Positions 41,319 to 54,080 of a DNA stretch of 64,000 bases are shown here, one piece after another. The notes beneath the pieces were generated by a model. That model saw nothing but the letters and a program-made list of their open reading frames with translations. It did not search any database and was not told the DNA's origin. The position numbers were made by a program, and so were the translations under genes. Each line of letters starts with the position of its first letter. Position 1 is the first letter of the stretch. The DNA comes from Stercorarius parasiticus (lineage: Eukaryota; Chordata; Aves; Charadriiformes; Stercorariidae), in the NCBI GenBank assembly GCA_013396915.1, contig VWZL01004639.1, positions 252,458 to 316,457 on the forward strand, read 5' to 3'.

Positions 41319-44300
41319 CTAGGCAGCAAAGAAACACAATCCCATCATATATACACTGAGCCTCCAATTTAGTGCCATGAATGTTGCAGTGATTTTCCCT
41401 TTCTTTCGAAATTAAGCTAGTGATTCCGTGCAGGTGGTGATATCTGTGTGTGTCTGGAAGCTGTGCTCCTCTGTGGGTATGACTGAAGATACTTCCTTGC
41501 CTTTGGTAAGAAGGTAAGATCTTTCCTACCTGCCTAGAAGTGATACACCTGAGAATCCTGATCTAAGGATGATCTACCTGATATCTTCAAATCAAGACAA
41601 TTTGTCTATAAGGAGTGTTGGGTTTATATAGACTACATTATGCAGAAGATCTAAACAGAGTGATGCCACATAAGGGCCCTTTTGAGTTAAAATTAGTCTG
41701 CATATTTCTTATCGGAGGTTCCTCACTGCTGTGTGATTTAAGCACCTGGGGTAATACACTTGAGGTCAGTAGTGGAAGTGACGCCACTACGCAGTTTGCT
41801 TGGGTACTTTTTAGGGGAAAAGAAGTGCTATATCAGATGCTGTTACTCATAATGAATAATTGCTCAGGTAGTGGTTGATTAACAAAATGAAAAAAGAGGA
41901 AAAATGTCAGCTTACTCTGGGCAGATGTTGTTTTCCCAAGTCGACATTTAAATGTAATTTGTATGGGACATATAAACCAGTAAAAAGTCTGTTCAAAACC
42001 TTTTAATGACTTTCTCCACTTTCTATGCACATAAATTCACATAATTTATTAGAAGAAGACATATATATTTTCCCTGTGGAATAACTGGCAGAACAGTTGA
42101 GATTGATTCAAACAAACCCCGCTTTCTTTGAAAGAACATTAAAGCATTCACAGAGCGTGTTCCAAATTTTCCTTTCTCTTGTTCAGTGTGAAAGTGAGCA
42201 CAGAATGATGGATGTGACATGCCGTGTGACAATCCGCTTTAAATAATGAAAGATAAAAGCTGTGAAGTATTGCTTTTCATGATGAACTGCAAAGGCTAGA
42301 TGTTGTAGTCACGCAGGTGATCTTGTGGGTTTTCTTTTTTGTGGTCTCAGCTGCAGAGTTGCAAGTATCCCAGCAGAGTGTTTAAATGAAACCCCATGTG
42401 GAGCTTGGGATTTTTCCCCAGTTTCTACCCTCCCTTTGGCTCGTTTTTCCTTTCAAAACTTAGCACAGAGAGAACACGATGTGGCGTTTTCCTGCTTCCT
42501 GGTGTTCCTGGGATCCTGTTAAGCAGTGCCAAGCTATGTTGCCAGAGAGAGTCTTTCAGGTTCTCCATTCTGTTCTTCAGACAGTGAAAGAATACACCTC
42601 AAAGCTTTGGAAAATACTTTGTGCAAAATCTAACTATGAAATATGTATTTATGCTCCTTTATTGGACTGGAAAAAAGTTGTCCAAAGCTACATTTACCTA
42701 GATCTCCACAAAGTATTCTCAAAACTTACATTTGGGCATCTCATATGAGTAAAAATTTTTTTCCTAGTTATCTTGGGAGAAGACGGGGGATAACCCTCTG
42801 CAGCTTGGAAGACTGTAGGGACTGTCTTGCTCCTTTGGTTTTATTGAGCATTTGCAGATTCTTTATAATTGGCTGCCAAAGTATTGAACAATTTGTACAT
42901 CTTTAACCTTTTGAGAAACACAAATGCAGCTCACAGCGTGGTAGGTCATCAGTATCTACAGCAAAGCGCAAAAACTCTTTCTAGTTTTCACTAATTAAGT
43001 AATTATTGCCGATATTTCACACGTCTACAGTGGAATGGGATTGTGTTACTCATCTCAGCGGTGGAACTGACTCCTAACATAAGCAGCAGAGTCCTACTTT
43101 AAACACCTCAGGTAGGTGCCTTTGTCAAGATGATGGCCACCATATCTGTTATTTGGTATATTTAATAGCAAGAATTACTTAATTTTCCTTCTTTTTCATT
43201 TTCGGTGTCTGAACTTGTTTCTTATCCACTATCTGCTCTCATTTCATGGCTGAGTAGTTTCCATAATAGTTATAAATTCTACAAGCAAAACACAAATTGG
43301 AAAAATATTTATCAGGATTATATTACCTCTGTAATGCAGTTTCATACTGGCATGAGATTGCTTTCAATATGTGAGGAAAAGGATGATGACATGTAGGGAA
43401 TAAAAAGTGTGTTGTAGAGAAAAGGGAAAGTTTCACCCATTGTTTGAGAGTAAACATGAGAATGCTGGGATTAGGAAGATTGTGACACCGTAATCTAAAA
43501 CCGAAGCCTGGGTCTACTAACTCACACATGTTAATCTGTTTTGATACTGAATTTCTTTGTGATTCTTGGTAATTATTTGACTTTGTGTTTCTCTGAATAT
43601 AACACAGTGGCTTCACAAGCACATAATAAAATGTAAGTAATACACATAACCGGTGTGATTCATCTCACCTAATTTTAAGTGTCTGTGGTGTCTAAATCCA
43701 AGCTAATTATCTGAACTCTGTCTAATCACTGCTAAAAATAGGAGCTCCTAAGGCATGGTCTGTTTTATCCTAATGTTTTGCTCTATGGACATCTGTTATG
43801 TCTTAGAAATGTCTGCTTCTTGGCACTGATCATAAAAGGAATATAGACATACATCTTGCAAGCATCTTTAAGAAGAATACCAGCCAATCTGTGATGAAAA
43901 GGTGAAACTCTTAGTGCAATTATGTATATGTTCCTGTGATTTTGAATCTGAGCTGCACAAATGGATCCAAAATACTTCTCCACTTTGGGACAGCTGTTTG
44001 CAACTTCATTTAAGTTCCAATTTACGTATATTTGCAACCTTTCAATGATATTATTATTCACCGTAATAGAGTCAGATTATCTCTAACTCCTCAAGTTAGA
44101 CAGATAACTGTGGTGGCATGATCTCATGAGATTTGAGAGGTGATTGGAACTGGCGCAACCCACAGTCTTGATATTTGAAATTTCTCAATACATTTAAGTC
44201 TTTCCGTTGGAAAGCATCTTTACGCTTACAAACACGGGAAGTGGAGTAGTTCAGCAGCACTTTCTCCTTTTAAGGTGCCAGGCAGCTGATACAACTAGAA

Positions 44301-47060
44301 GGAAACTAAGCTCCAGTCCCTCTGTGATGCCAGTCTTATCCTTCTAAAAAAACTTTGTGTGGATTCCGCTTCTTTGAAAAACTTATTGCCTTATGCTGAA
44401 GAATCCATATTCCTTTTTAGAAAGCAAACCACAAAGACAAAAGGCAATGAAAGCTTCCTTTTGTTCTGTGTTACCTGACTGCACAGCGGGAGAGCTGAAA
44501 CAAACATTTCAAAGCCTCTCAGTTCTTGTTTCATAGGAAATGCAGGGGTTTGGAGGACAGGTAGAAACTGCCTCCCCTTTTCTGGAGGTGAAAGCAATGG
44601 GAGGCTGCAGGTGGGCTGTCCGTGGGGGAGCAGGGAAGCAGTGGAGAAGGGAAAACAGAGTTAAGAAGTCTTGTATTCTGAATTCAAAATAGATGGAAAC
44701 TAAAAAAAGTGGAGTACATCTGTTGTCTTTATTAGCGAGGAATCTGAGCAGCGAAAACAAGTAGATGGGCAACAACGAGGGAGTGAGAACTGACAAATTC
44801 AGCATTGCAATACCTAGCTCTAAGGAGGTGCCTTTTTGCCTTGTAGGATCCTCAGCCTCAAGCCAGGATCTCATTCATTCCTGAGGACTTTGAGACATGG
44901 TTTGTGGAGAGACATGAAGCCTGGTAGATTGATAAGTCTGGTGGAAAAACGCTTTTGCATTTGCAAGCCCTGAAATAGAGATAGCAACCTTAAGGCTAAG
45001 TGCAGGCTGGGAGCAATTGTCAGCAGAACAGTAAAGTGTCTTAGGAGATGGTTCACAGAAGGCAGCATTTTTTGGTCCTGGGCTCCAAAAATAGCAAGGT
45101 GCTTATCGCTGCACTCGGTATCCAGCTACGACTCTTTGACTTTGGACAGTAAAGCCAGGTCAGTCCATCGCTGAAAAGAAACTAGAAAGAGCTGCTCCCT
45201 CTGTAACAGTTCAGTGCACAATGCATGAAGCTGGGAGGCAAAGGACTCGTCTCCAAATTCCCACTCTACTGGATTGTTGAGCAGAGACATAAATTCAGGC
45301 ATACCTCAACACTGGCATGTATTCTTAACCATCAGAATATCAGATATTCTAAACCAGATTTCTCACAGTCCTTTAAGTTGCAATTATTCCATTTTATACA
45401 AATAATCATATTTTAGATGAGGTATTTGAGCTGCACTTTTCTCCATGAGAATGTTGTAAACCTCCAGACTGCAGAGCCAGTCAGACACTCAGTCTGTGAC
45501 TACTTAATTATCCATTTGTAATGAAAAAGGCACTAAAGGAGACACCAAGACAGACTTTCTCAGAATGCTGAGCAGCCTTGTAGCCAGGGACACTTTCCTG
45601 GGAGGTGGGAAATGCCACTAGACACTACTGTCCAAAGAAGGTAGAGGGAGATTTCCAAATCTTGCACTAGTGCCAAGTCTTTGCAGGATAAAATGATAAA
45701 ATGGGACATTTCCTCTAGCTCCTAACAGATTTCCTTTTTGGCTTCACCCAGTAGGTGAGCTTTGAGAACCTATACTGGCTGGGCCATCCAGAAAAGACAG
45801 GAAAAATGCTTAGTTGGAGAATGTGCAGGTGATGGGTCAGTGGCTTCATTTTATGTGTGCTGAGTCATGCTCCAAGGAAGAAAGTTAGATGCCAGAGGGG
45901 CTTCAGGCATGCTGCAAACGTAGATGATGAAACAGTGGTGTTTTGGAGTCCTTCTGTACAGCTACACCCAATTTAGCTTTGAAAATCCATTCCAAAACAC
46001 TTATTTTAAAGTAGGGTCTCTGCATTTCAATCAGCACTTGAAGCACCTTTTTTAGAATACACTGCATTTGTTTCTTTTTTACACGAGGCATCAGTAAACG
46101 ATTAATATTTATCAGGACTTCGACCGATGTTGACAATTTTAAAACAGAGGAGCTTTGTTTCTCAGAGTGATGAGTTGGTTAATGTTAACGCTTGAATTAC
46201 AACTATATTCTGTATGAATTTGAATATGGAATACATAAATCTATCAACTAATTATACATTTTCTCAGAAATGTGGTAACACAAGACTCAGACTATGCCTA
46301 AGGTTGTGATAATAAAATGTTATCATTGTCAACTTGGGATTAGTCCTCACTGACAAACCATAGTTACATCATCAAAGTTATTCTGCTCTGTCAAAATTAT
46401 AGTATTTATATATATCACTAATTTACCAAAATGTGTACACAGTTTTTTAAAGAATTGTGTCTGTGTTTTATTTTATATTTCATTTCACCTGCAACGGATC
46501 AATGTTGGTTTTGTTACCTGTTATTTGGTTATGGGGACATCTCCCTTCTAATGGTATAAAGCTACCATTTTTATGCCTGATGCATGACATGATGTTGTCG
46601 CCTAACCTGCAACATGGACTACTGTTCCCTCTTGGGGCCTTCTGTGGTTTTGGAAATAAACTACATTGTCAACAGTATCTTTTAGCCCTATGCATAGATA
46701 TAGTCTGTCTATTTTGAACACAGTTATGCATGGTCTTAGATAATCTGATTTTTAAAATCTTCTGCTTAAACTCAGTTTTGGAAAGTCAGGATTAAAAGAT
46801 GCCAGGTCACACTCTGCAGCAGAAAGCTGAGTGATGCACCGTTTCTAACTTAATTCCTCCTGATTCTAACTTAATTTACTGTGACACCTTTTAGATGTGG
46901 ACAACCAGAGTCCTGTCCTTTTCTACGGTTGAATAAAAAAGCCATTTCACTTACAGCCTTAACGTGGTGTTCATTTGGGTTCAGCTATGCAGTAATAGCT
47001 TTTTGACCTTTACACAGACTTTGGAGTTATAAAAAGGAAAGTCAGTAAGAAATAACTCAC
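41319..47060 (-). other. MAGI2: MAGI2 intron, about 5.7 kb
   Basis: The donor is T|GTGAGTT and the acceptor tgctgcctag. It is unique sequence throughout, with no recognisable repeat or coding segment. The largest open frames are short, unsupported by homology, and overlap on both strands. Confidence 0.88.
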
Positions 47061-47152
47061 AGGCTGTCCAGGCTCATCTCCTCCCAGGATCCTGAAGCCA
47101 AACCCAGACTCCATTCTCCGAAGGTGAACATCCAGCTCCTTGTAATCGGGAC
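47061..47152 (-). CDS. MAGI2: MAGI2 exon, N-terminal part of PDZ4
   Basis: This 92-nt exon follows the acceptor ctttaaaccag in phase 1 and ends in phase 0 at CCT|GTGAGT. It encodes [20 protein letters not shown] followed by [10 protein letters not shown]. The GFGF carboxylate-binding loop and the following beta-B strand identify the start of a PDZ domain; by sequence it is PDZ4 of MAGI2. The domain is completed by the next exon, so neither exon alone encodes a folded unit. The phase 1 acceptor accepts either the 42-nt exon or, by skipping, the exon ending at 63098. PDZ domains of this family bind C-terminal tails of membrane proteins. Confidence 0.97.
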
Positions 47153-50100
47153 CTGGTTTAAAGGGAAATCCCACTGAGCAAAGCATTTTGGCTTTGTCTT
47201 GAGAATTTGCACCATCTTCCCTCCCACCTTGTGTTCATTGCACATGACTAATGGCTTCCTGGTTAGAGCTGGTGGAAACAAATGGGACACAATGTGTTGC
47301 ACACAGACAAGGAGGAGACTTGAAAATGTAGGTATCTTGGAGGATGATTATGTTCCGTAGAATACACTAAACCAAGCTAGAACACATTCACAGGAGAACA
47401 GTACTGGAAAAGTCTGTCCAAAATAGAGGTTATAAAGGTGCCTTCTTCCTACAAGTGACTGCATAATATACTGCTGTTCATCCACCTCTGGCATTTAATT
47501 TGTGTTTTCCTTGCAGTTCATTAAAACCTAAAGAGAATAAACTGAAATGGGAGATAAAGATACATAGAAAAATTATCAGTCCAACTTACAAAAGATGAAT
47601 AATTGTTACAGGCTGTTTTAGTTCCACATACAGATATAAAGCAGTATGCCTTTTTATGTAATGTAGCTTTTAAGTACTCCACTTTCAGGTAATATCCTCA
47701 ATAAAGAGTTTTGACGAAAGCTATCATTATAAGACTCTGAGTCTTAGGGTTTAAATTGAAAGCTAACATCATTAACTTGAACTCCCTAATGCTACTCAAT
47801 TAAAGTCTCAACAGCTTTATGAATCATTAAAATTGCGCTTCCATATGCCTGTGTAACTTGCCTGTAAACATATATTCTGCCCTGGAATATATCGGTTCAG
47901 GAAAAGTAGTGTTTTTTAAAAGTCAGTTTCTTATGAAAGTGTCTTCAGCTTCATTTGAAAGAGCCCATTGTTTTGGGTCTTGATGCCCTCAAAATACAAA
48001 GAGAAAATTTGAATAAGATTACAAATAGTATCAAGTGAAACCCTAAGCAGTTAGAGGACTAAGAAGTTGTCTGTTTTGACTATCGCTTTGTCTGCATATT
48101 CAGAGATGCTTTAGGTTCATCATCTAAAGCAGGACAGTGATTAACAGGCATGGTCATTTGTACAAATTACACTCTGCTCTATAAATTGTGACAGCTTTTG
48201 GCCAGTGTCAGCTTGTTGCCAACCCCAAAAGACAAAAAGGGATGATTAGGTTTATTTCAGCAAACTGTTCATCGTGTCCCCAGTTGTGCCTTGTTTTCTC
48301 AGGAGGGGGGGGACTACAGATGGCTGAAACGTGGTACTTCAGAGAGTCTCATTTACAGATCCCCCCCCACCCAGAGCCATCAGAGGACTCCTCACAAACT
48401 GCAGAGTTGTGCGAATCCCAGCTTTAGTCTGGGATTAAAGCCGATTCAGTTTTAGTCAGGTCTTACGAAGACAGAGACACAGAACTACGTGCTGTGGCTC
48501 TATGCTATGACCGTGCAATAAAAATCCTCTCTAGACAGCGGCATAGTGCATTGTTTCAGCAATGTGTATCGGTATGAGTGAGACTGAACCACAAATATTT
48601 CAGCTGGTAAAATGAAAGCATTACCTTTTCCTATCAACTTCCTTCTCATCTATTTAGAAGACAAACCCAAACAGATCTTAACAGCTTACTATCCTGATTT
48701 TTTCAATTTATTTCATAAGTGTCTCAACAGTGAATAAAAGAACAAATGAAGATCGTGCATGTACAGTACGTTAACTTAATGCAAAGGTTTTTTCAGAGTT
48801 GAGAGAGGCAAAAGAATTTTAAGATGAGAGTGAAAGTGATGCCTTATCTTTACCTGATTTGTTGTGCCCTAGTTTAACACGGATGGGGCTCAGTACTAGG
48901 GAGAGGGCTTTGTAGATAGACACAGTAGGATCACCAGTTACAGCCCAGGTCTAACACCCAAAGGCACTGTTTCCAGCAGTCTGTCACAAGCACTACCTTT
49001 ATTTGCGCACACATGAATGAATATGCACCGCTGGGAACACATTAAGAAAGTATAAGAATGTCAGGTTGTGAAGAATAGATGCTCTGGCACACTGAGATGA
49101 AAATGTCCCTCACATACGTTGACAAAGCTGATCCATACCAATGTCGGCACCAGACTCCAAAATAAGAGGCATGATTTTTTTTAAAAGAGGCTTGTTTTCT
49201 ACCCATTCAGAATGGAATGGGTGAGCCAGGTTGACCATGAAAACGTTTAGGCTAAAAATACTGTGTAAGGGTATACTTTTCTATGAGGTCTAACACAGTT
49301 TGGAAGCCTTTGGATCAACTGACTGTGCCATCATGGTTGCTCAGGAGAGTCTTCCTTCCCAAAGAGCTGGAAGTCTATAGAGCCCAGTAAAGAAGACACT
49401 GGGTGCCTAAGACTGTTTGTGGCCTTTGTCACTAGGTCACCTGCCTCATTCAGCATTTCACTGATGGATTGCACCCCACGAGTTTCCTTACTCTTTCACA
49501 GTAATACCATATTATGCTCAGTGACTGACTATTATACTGTAGAGTGTTTCCTCCACTGCTGTTGGTGGTTGTCTCAGCTTTCACGCCTGGTATGATACAA
49601 CTCCATTGGCTGCACTGCCCAGCTCTCCATTGGTCTGGAGACAACCACACCATAGACACCTGAAGTTACATGTCTGAATGTGGACCTAATTTACACCTTT
49701 AGTTTTTGTTCTTAGGTGATTAATGAAAATATCACAGAAGACTTATTGCAAGGCTCTCCACTAATATTATCCCTCCAGTCCAGAAACTGTTCTTTTACTG
49801 TAATCATCTATCCACTTTCTAGCCATTCCGCTTTACATTTTGTGCTAAGCACTGTCTTCTTTAGGCTAACACGGAAGTGCTTCAGTTATGACCGGCATTT
49901 TGTAAAATGCCTAGTTGAAGTCTAGATTGATTAAACACGCATCGCGCTTTGGTGCAAAAAAATCAGTTACCAGGTTACTGACACAACCAACATTTCACAA
50001 CCTCTTTTGGCATTAGGTCTCAGTTTATCTCCTTATTGGCAGTTAGTCTTTAATCAAAAATATGTTCTAAAGTCTTGCCGATGACAAAATCCTTTTTTTC

Positions 50101-52498
50101 CTGTTTCTTAAAGACAAGTAAGTGGTTCACTACTATGCGTTTTTACTACAGGAGCTCATGCTTCGTAGATTTACTAAAAGCCCTTAGAATTATTTTAAAA
50201 CAAGCAGTTTCGATATTCCTGAATGTACATTGATCAAGTGCTCTTACCCATATAAGTGATTACATTTCATCTGATATGCTTGCTTCTCTATGATTCTGGT
50301 ACCTTTTTTTTTTCCTCACAAAGGATTGTTAGATAAACTAAATTTTACCCTTTCTTGCTGGAGCAGATTTTCAGTTGATTATACAAAGAAAATTACCTAT
50401 ACTTACAGAAAAACGATGCTCCTATGCCTTGCAATATACTGCAAACTGTTGGTTAATATAACTTCATTATAGAAAAAACGCTTTTTTTTTTCTCTTTGTA
50501 AGGTAGATTAGCACCTTGTGGTTCATGCCAAATAAGAAAAAAATGAATAGGTTTGCAGAGACAGGAGTCAAGCCAAGACTGAATTAGTATAGTCTTTTGC
50601 ACAGTTTGCTTTTCCTTCCAGTCAACTTAATACACCTGAATGTTCCATCTGATACCAGTTTCATCGAAAGGAGAGTTTCAGCTTAATGTCGCTATTTCTG
50701 ATCGTATAATATGGGTATCCTGTGCAAGAATGACAATGTTTCTTGTTCTCTCTTGCCTCTCTGCACATTTGTGTTAGAAAAAGAGCTTTAGATTTGCCTG
50801 TTACTAACTTCATTGTCTTTTTTTATAGTTATAGCCTTTTGTTTCTTCTTTTTGTGTAAAGGAAAGCTATCATACCTGATCATTTGGCCTAGAAGAGAAA
50901 AAAACCAAACCCCAATTCACTTTGCTAGGTTATAAAACCATCTGGCTTCCCCATGAATTTGAGAAGGTATTGGACAAGCTGTGATCTGATCATTGCTGCC
51001 CAGTGAGGGCGGTAAAGAGCACTGGGAAATTCTGCTTTCTGGTTCCTGGATGATAGGGAATTTGCTTTAAAGGTAAAGCTATCAGAATAGATTGTTACTG
51101 AACAACAGTGAGATCTCATAGGTGAAGATGCAATTACCGACTTTCAGCTACATTTCTCAACTGTGTTCGTTTGAACTTGTATGTGAATTGCACATTGATA
51201 ACTGTACATGCGTTTGTTTCTTAAAAGTGTGCAGAGAAAATATATCCCTGAAGATAATGAATTCATTTTCTGCGTTAGTCAAGTTGCACAAGTGCCATGT
51301 GATTTTTATCGTGATAAACCTGGTATTTGGGATGATGCTGTAAATGTTGAGAGGGATTTTTTTTTTTATTAAATCTCTTCTGTATTGCAATTAAAACAAG
51401 AATGAAGAGCTTTGTTGTAATAATTTTACCATCTTTCTGCATGTACTCAAGTTTCCTGCTAAAAATAAATATTAATTTGGACTCCTTTGCTGAAGATGGT
51501 GAAGATTTTTGTTCCATATAAACCATTATTGTGAATTGTGGTTAACACAAATCTACAATAACTTTTTATCTAAGTTTCAGATGCTCTTGAAAGATGTGAA
51601 AAGCTTGAAAACAGTCATGGGTCTGCCAGTCTCCAACACGAGTAGCTTTTTAACAAACATACATATTCCCTCTTGATATTAATAGAGAGGAAAAGCTGGT
51701 AAATAAAGACTTCAGTATAAAAATCAGCAAAGTGGAAAAAGAAAAAGAAAAGAATTGGTGTTTTAGCAGAGTTATTCAATGCATAAAGCTTACTGAGAAA
51801 CGCAAAACCAGACCAATAGCATATTTAATTAAGATCCCTGTCCAACCTGTGTAGGACTAGAAAAGACTTTAATGGGATTGTCAAACAGCCTTTTTTGTAT
51901 GGGATGCCTGTTCGAACTGCTCACTTAACATGATCACATAGGGAAATCAAGTATTGATGGTTTTTAAACAATTTCATTGCCAGTTTACAAGGCCAATGTT
52001 GCAAACACCTGAAAATTTTTCTCTTTTTAAAAGTTTTTGCTTTCAGGTTTTTACAAAGCAAGATATATGTATGGGAGCAAGGAATGGATGGGTCTGCATA
52101 ATACATCAGTTCTGTTCTTTTGCAAATGAAGATAGAATTGATTTCAGTTTTACACAAAATATACCTTAAGCTTAGGTTTGGGCGTGAGCTATAGAGATAC
52201 ATTTTTATGTTAAAGAGTAAACACTGATGTATGAAAGCACACGTAAAACATTGTAAACTGTATACAAAGACTGTCTGAGGAAAAAGAAATGCTTCTCCTT
52301 GCTCAAAATGCAAATCTATTATAAAAAGTTCTCAAGTTAGCATTCTATAACCCCACAAAGATCATACAAAAACAAAATGGTGACTGGGCCGTCATGACTG
52401 GCCATTATCTACAGAAATGATTAAAGAAAGAAGAGTAACTAAAACATAAAATGAAGGACAATTAGTTTACAGAACAATGAAGGCTGAAGAATACTTGC
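47153..52498 (-). other. MAGI2: MAGI2 intron, about 5.3 kb, GC-AG type
   Basis: It begins GCAAGT and ends taaaccag on the minus strand. Its content is AT-rich unique sequence with homopolymer runs (G-run near 48305, C-run near 48361). No exon or dated repeat is recognised. Confidence 0.88.
52493..52498 (-). promoter_or_regulatory. MAGI2: GC-type 5' splice site
   Basis: The intron begins GCAAGT on the minus strand directly after the 42-nt exon. The alternative reading, a GT nearby, would add or drop bases and break the phase needed at the next exon (GT CCC GAT TAC). GC-AG introns are a known minority class handled by the major spliceosome and are over-represented at alternatively spliced exons. 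Confidence 0.85.
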
Positions 52499-52540
52499 CA
52501 GAGGAATCCACTCGAAAACCAGTCCTGGGCAGCACTTGTT
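52499..52540 (-). CDS. MAGI2: MAGI2 42-nt exon with a GC donor, probable cassette exon
   Basis: This small exon lies between the acceptor ttttcctattcag and the donor G|GCAAGTA. With the split codons at each end it encodes QQVLPRTGFRVDSSG, close to the mammalian MAGI2 segment just before PDZ4. It starts in phase 1 and ends in phase 1, and its length is 14 codons exactly, so skipping it leaves the downstream frame intact. The donor dinucleotide is GC instead of GT; positions +3 to +6 (AAGT) match the strict context usual for GC-AG introns, though the last exon bases are CTG rather than CAG. Human MAGI2 isoforms, as I recall, differ by 14 residues, which would equal this exon. No other donor within a few bases keeps both the frame and the homology. 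Confidence 0.93.
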
Positions 52541-53989
52541 CTGAATAGGAAAATGGGGAATTAAAGATGAAATACATTTCTCAAGGTATTTAAAGATGCA
52601 GCATCAATTTCTCTGCTGTGTTCTGAATTACTGAAGTGCAATTTCTACTTTTTATTGCATTTTTTTTTCTCATCCCCTCCTTCCTGACTTCCCAGGTGGT
52701 ACATGTACGTATTCCTGCTAGATGTAGACCTCTCTGTCCATTTCTATCCAAAGTGAAACAGATGGTAAGATGGTAATGTTCCTTTAACACAACACAGGTT
52801 ATGATGAAGATAAAATTGTTAATGTGTTTAAAATTTTGAAAGTTGGCAACAATATTTGTGCTTATTCAAGTACAGCAATAAAAGGGAAAGTTTAATGGTT
52901 GTGTTTAGATGACTTGACCACCACTTTTACTCAACTCAACTGCAAAACATCTTTTATCATCAAGAACAGCAAGATTTTGCTAGAAGGGTGCATGTTGCCA
53001 ATAACAACAAATGGTTCTATGTGAAGGCAAATGCAGGTAAACCCATTTAACCTACTTTTCATGCAGGTAGTTTCAAAGTATTTTCATATCACTAGATGAA
53101 ATGCAGGAAATAACTGATTTGTTTTCATATACAGCTACTGTGCTGGCATTAGAGGAATCTGGAACAAGTCCATAGCTGAATACACTGTCACACTGCCTTT
53201 CCTGATTTTGAAATATTCTGACTAAGAATTTCTGTTTTATTTTCTCTGCAGCATCCAGAGTGAATTGCAAAACATCCCAAAACAGAGGTAATTTCCATTG
53301 GCCTACCAACAACAAAAAGGTAAATAAAGCAGTAATGCATTCGTGTGACTCTCAACCAGAATATCGTACCACGTATATTTCATTGTATAAATGGGATAAG
53401 GTCTGTCACATCAGCATCTGTAGGACAATGACACAACATATGAATATATATTATATTCCTGAGACAGAAGGAAGACAGGAGCCCAGCAATTTTGGCTAAG
53501 CCTTCCGAAAATATGTGGATGTGGTGATAGAAATGAGAAGACAGTATTTCTTCTGTGGCCAGCTCCTCACCACTTTGGAAGAGTTGGGACTAAAGCTACC
53601 TGCCTTCTGGTGGACTGCTTCCTAAAGGCAGCATGGACTGTAATGGTAGCAGCTGAGCAATTCATAGTTTGCTTGAGTCAATACTGCTCTAGGGCAAAGA
53701 CATTTTCCCAAAAATGAAGATGGAGACCACAGAATGTCTTACAACTTTTTTGGTAAGAGTATTTATATAACAGCCATGACCTGCTCAAATTCAGATGAAT
53801 TGCTTACCTACCTTACCTGCTGCCCTGCTTACCTAAAATACAGTCTAGAGATCCCACTGGATGGGAAGATCCCTTTGGATTTGGTGTTCCTGTTGCATTT
53901 GTGTTCACCTGCTGTGTTAGGAGTTGTGCCATGTGGACTATGGTGTTTTAGTTTATAGGTGGCTGCATGTCTTTACTTTGGTGGCTAAA

Positions 53990-54080
53990 GGAGGTGATTC
54001 CTTCATGCACTTCAGATTTTGTAAAGTGATTTGGGATCCTTCAAGATGAGAGGTGCTATCTAAATGTAAATTATTCCACC
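53990..54080 (+). mobile_element. Possible L2/MIR-type 3' tail relic
   Basis: The words TGTAAAGTGATTTGGGATCC and GATGAGAGGTGCTATCTAAA resemble the conserved tail of ancient L2/MIR-like elements (TGTAAAGCGCTTTGGGATCC ... GGCGCTATATAAATG). The rest of the element is not recognisable. Confidence 0.5.
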
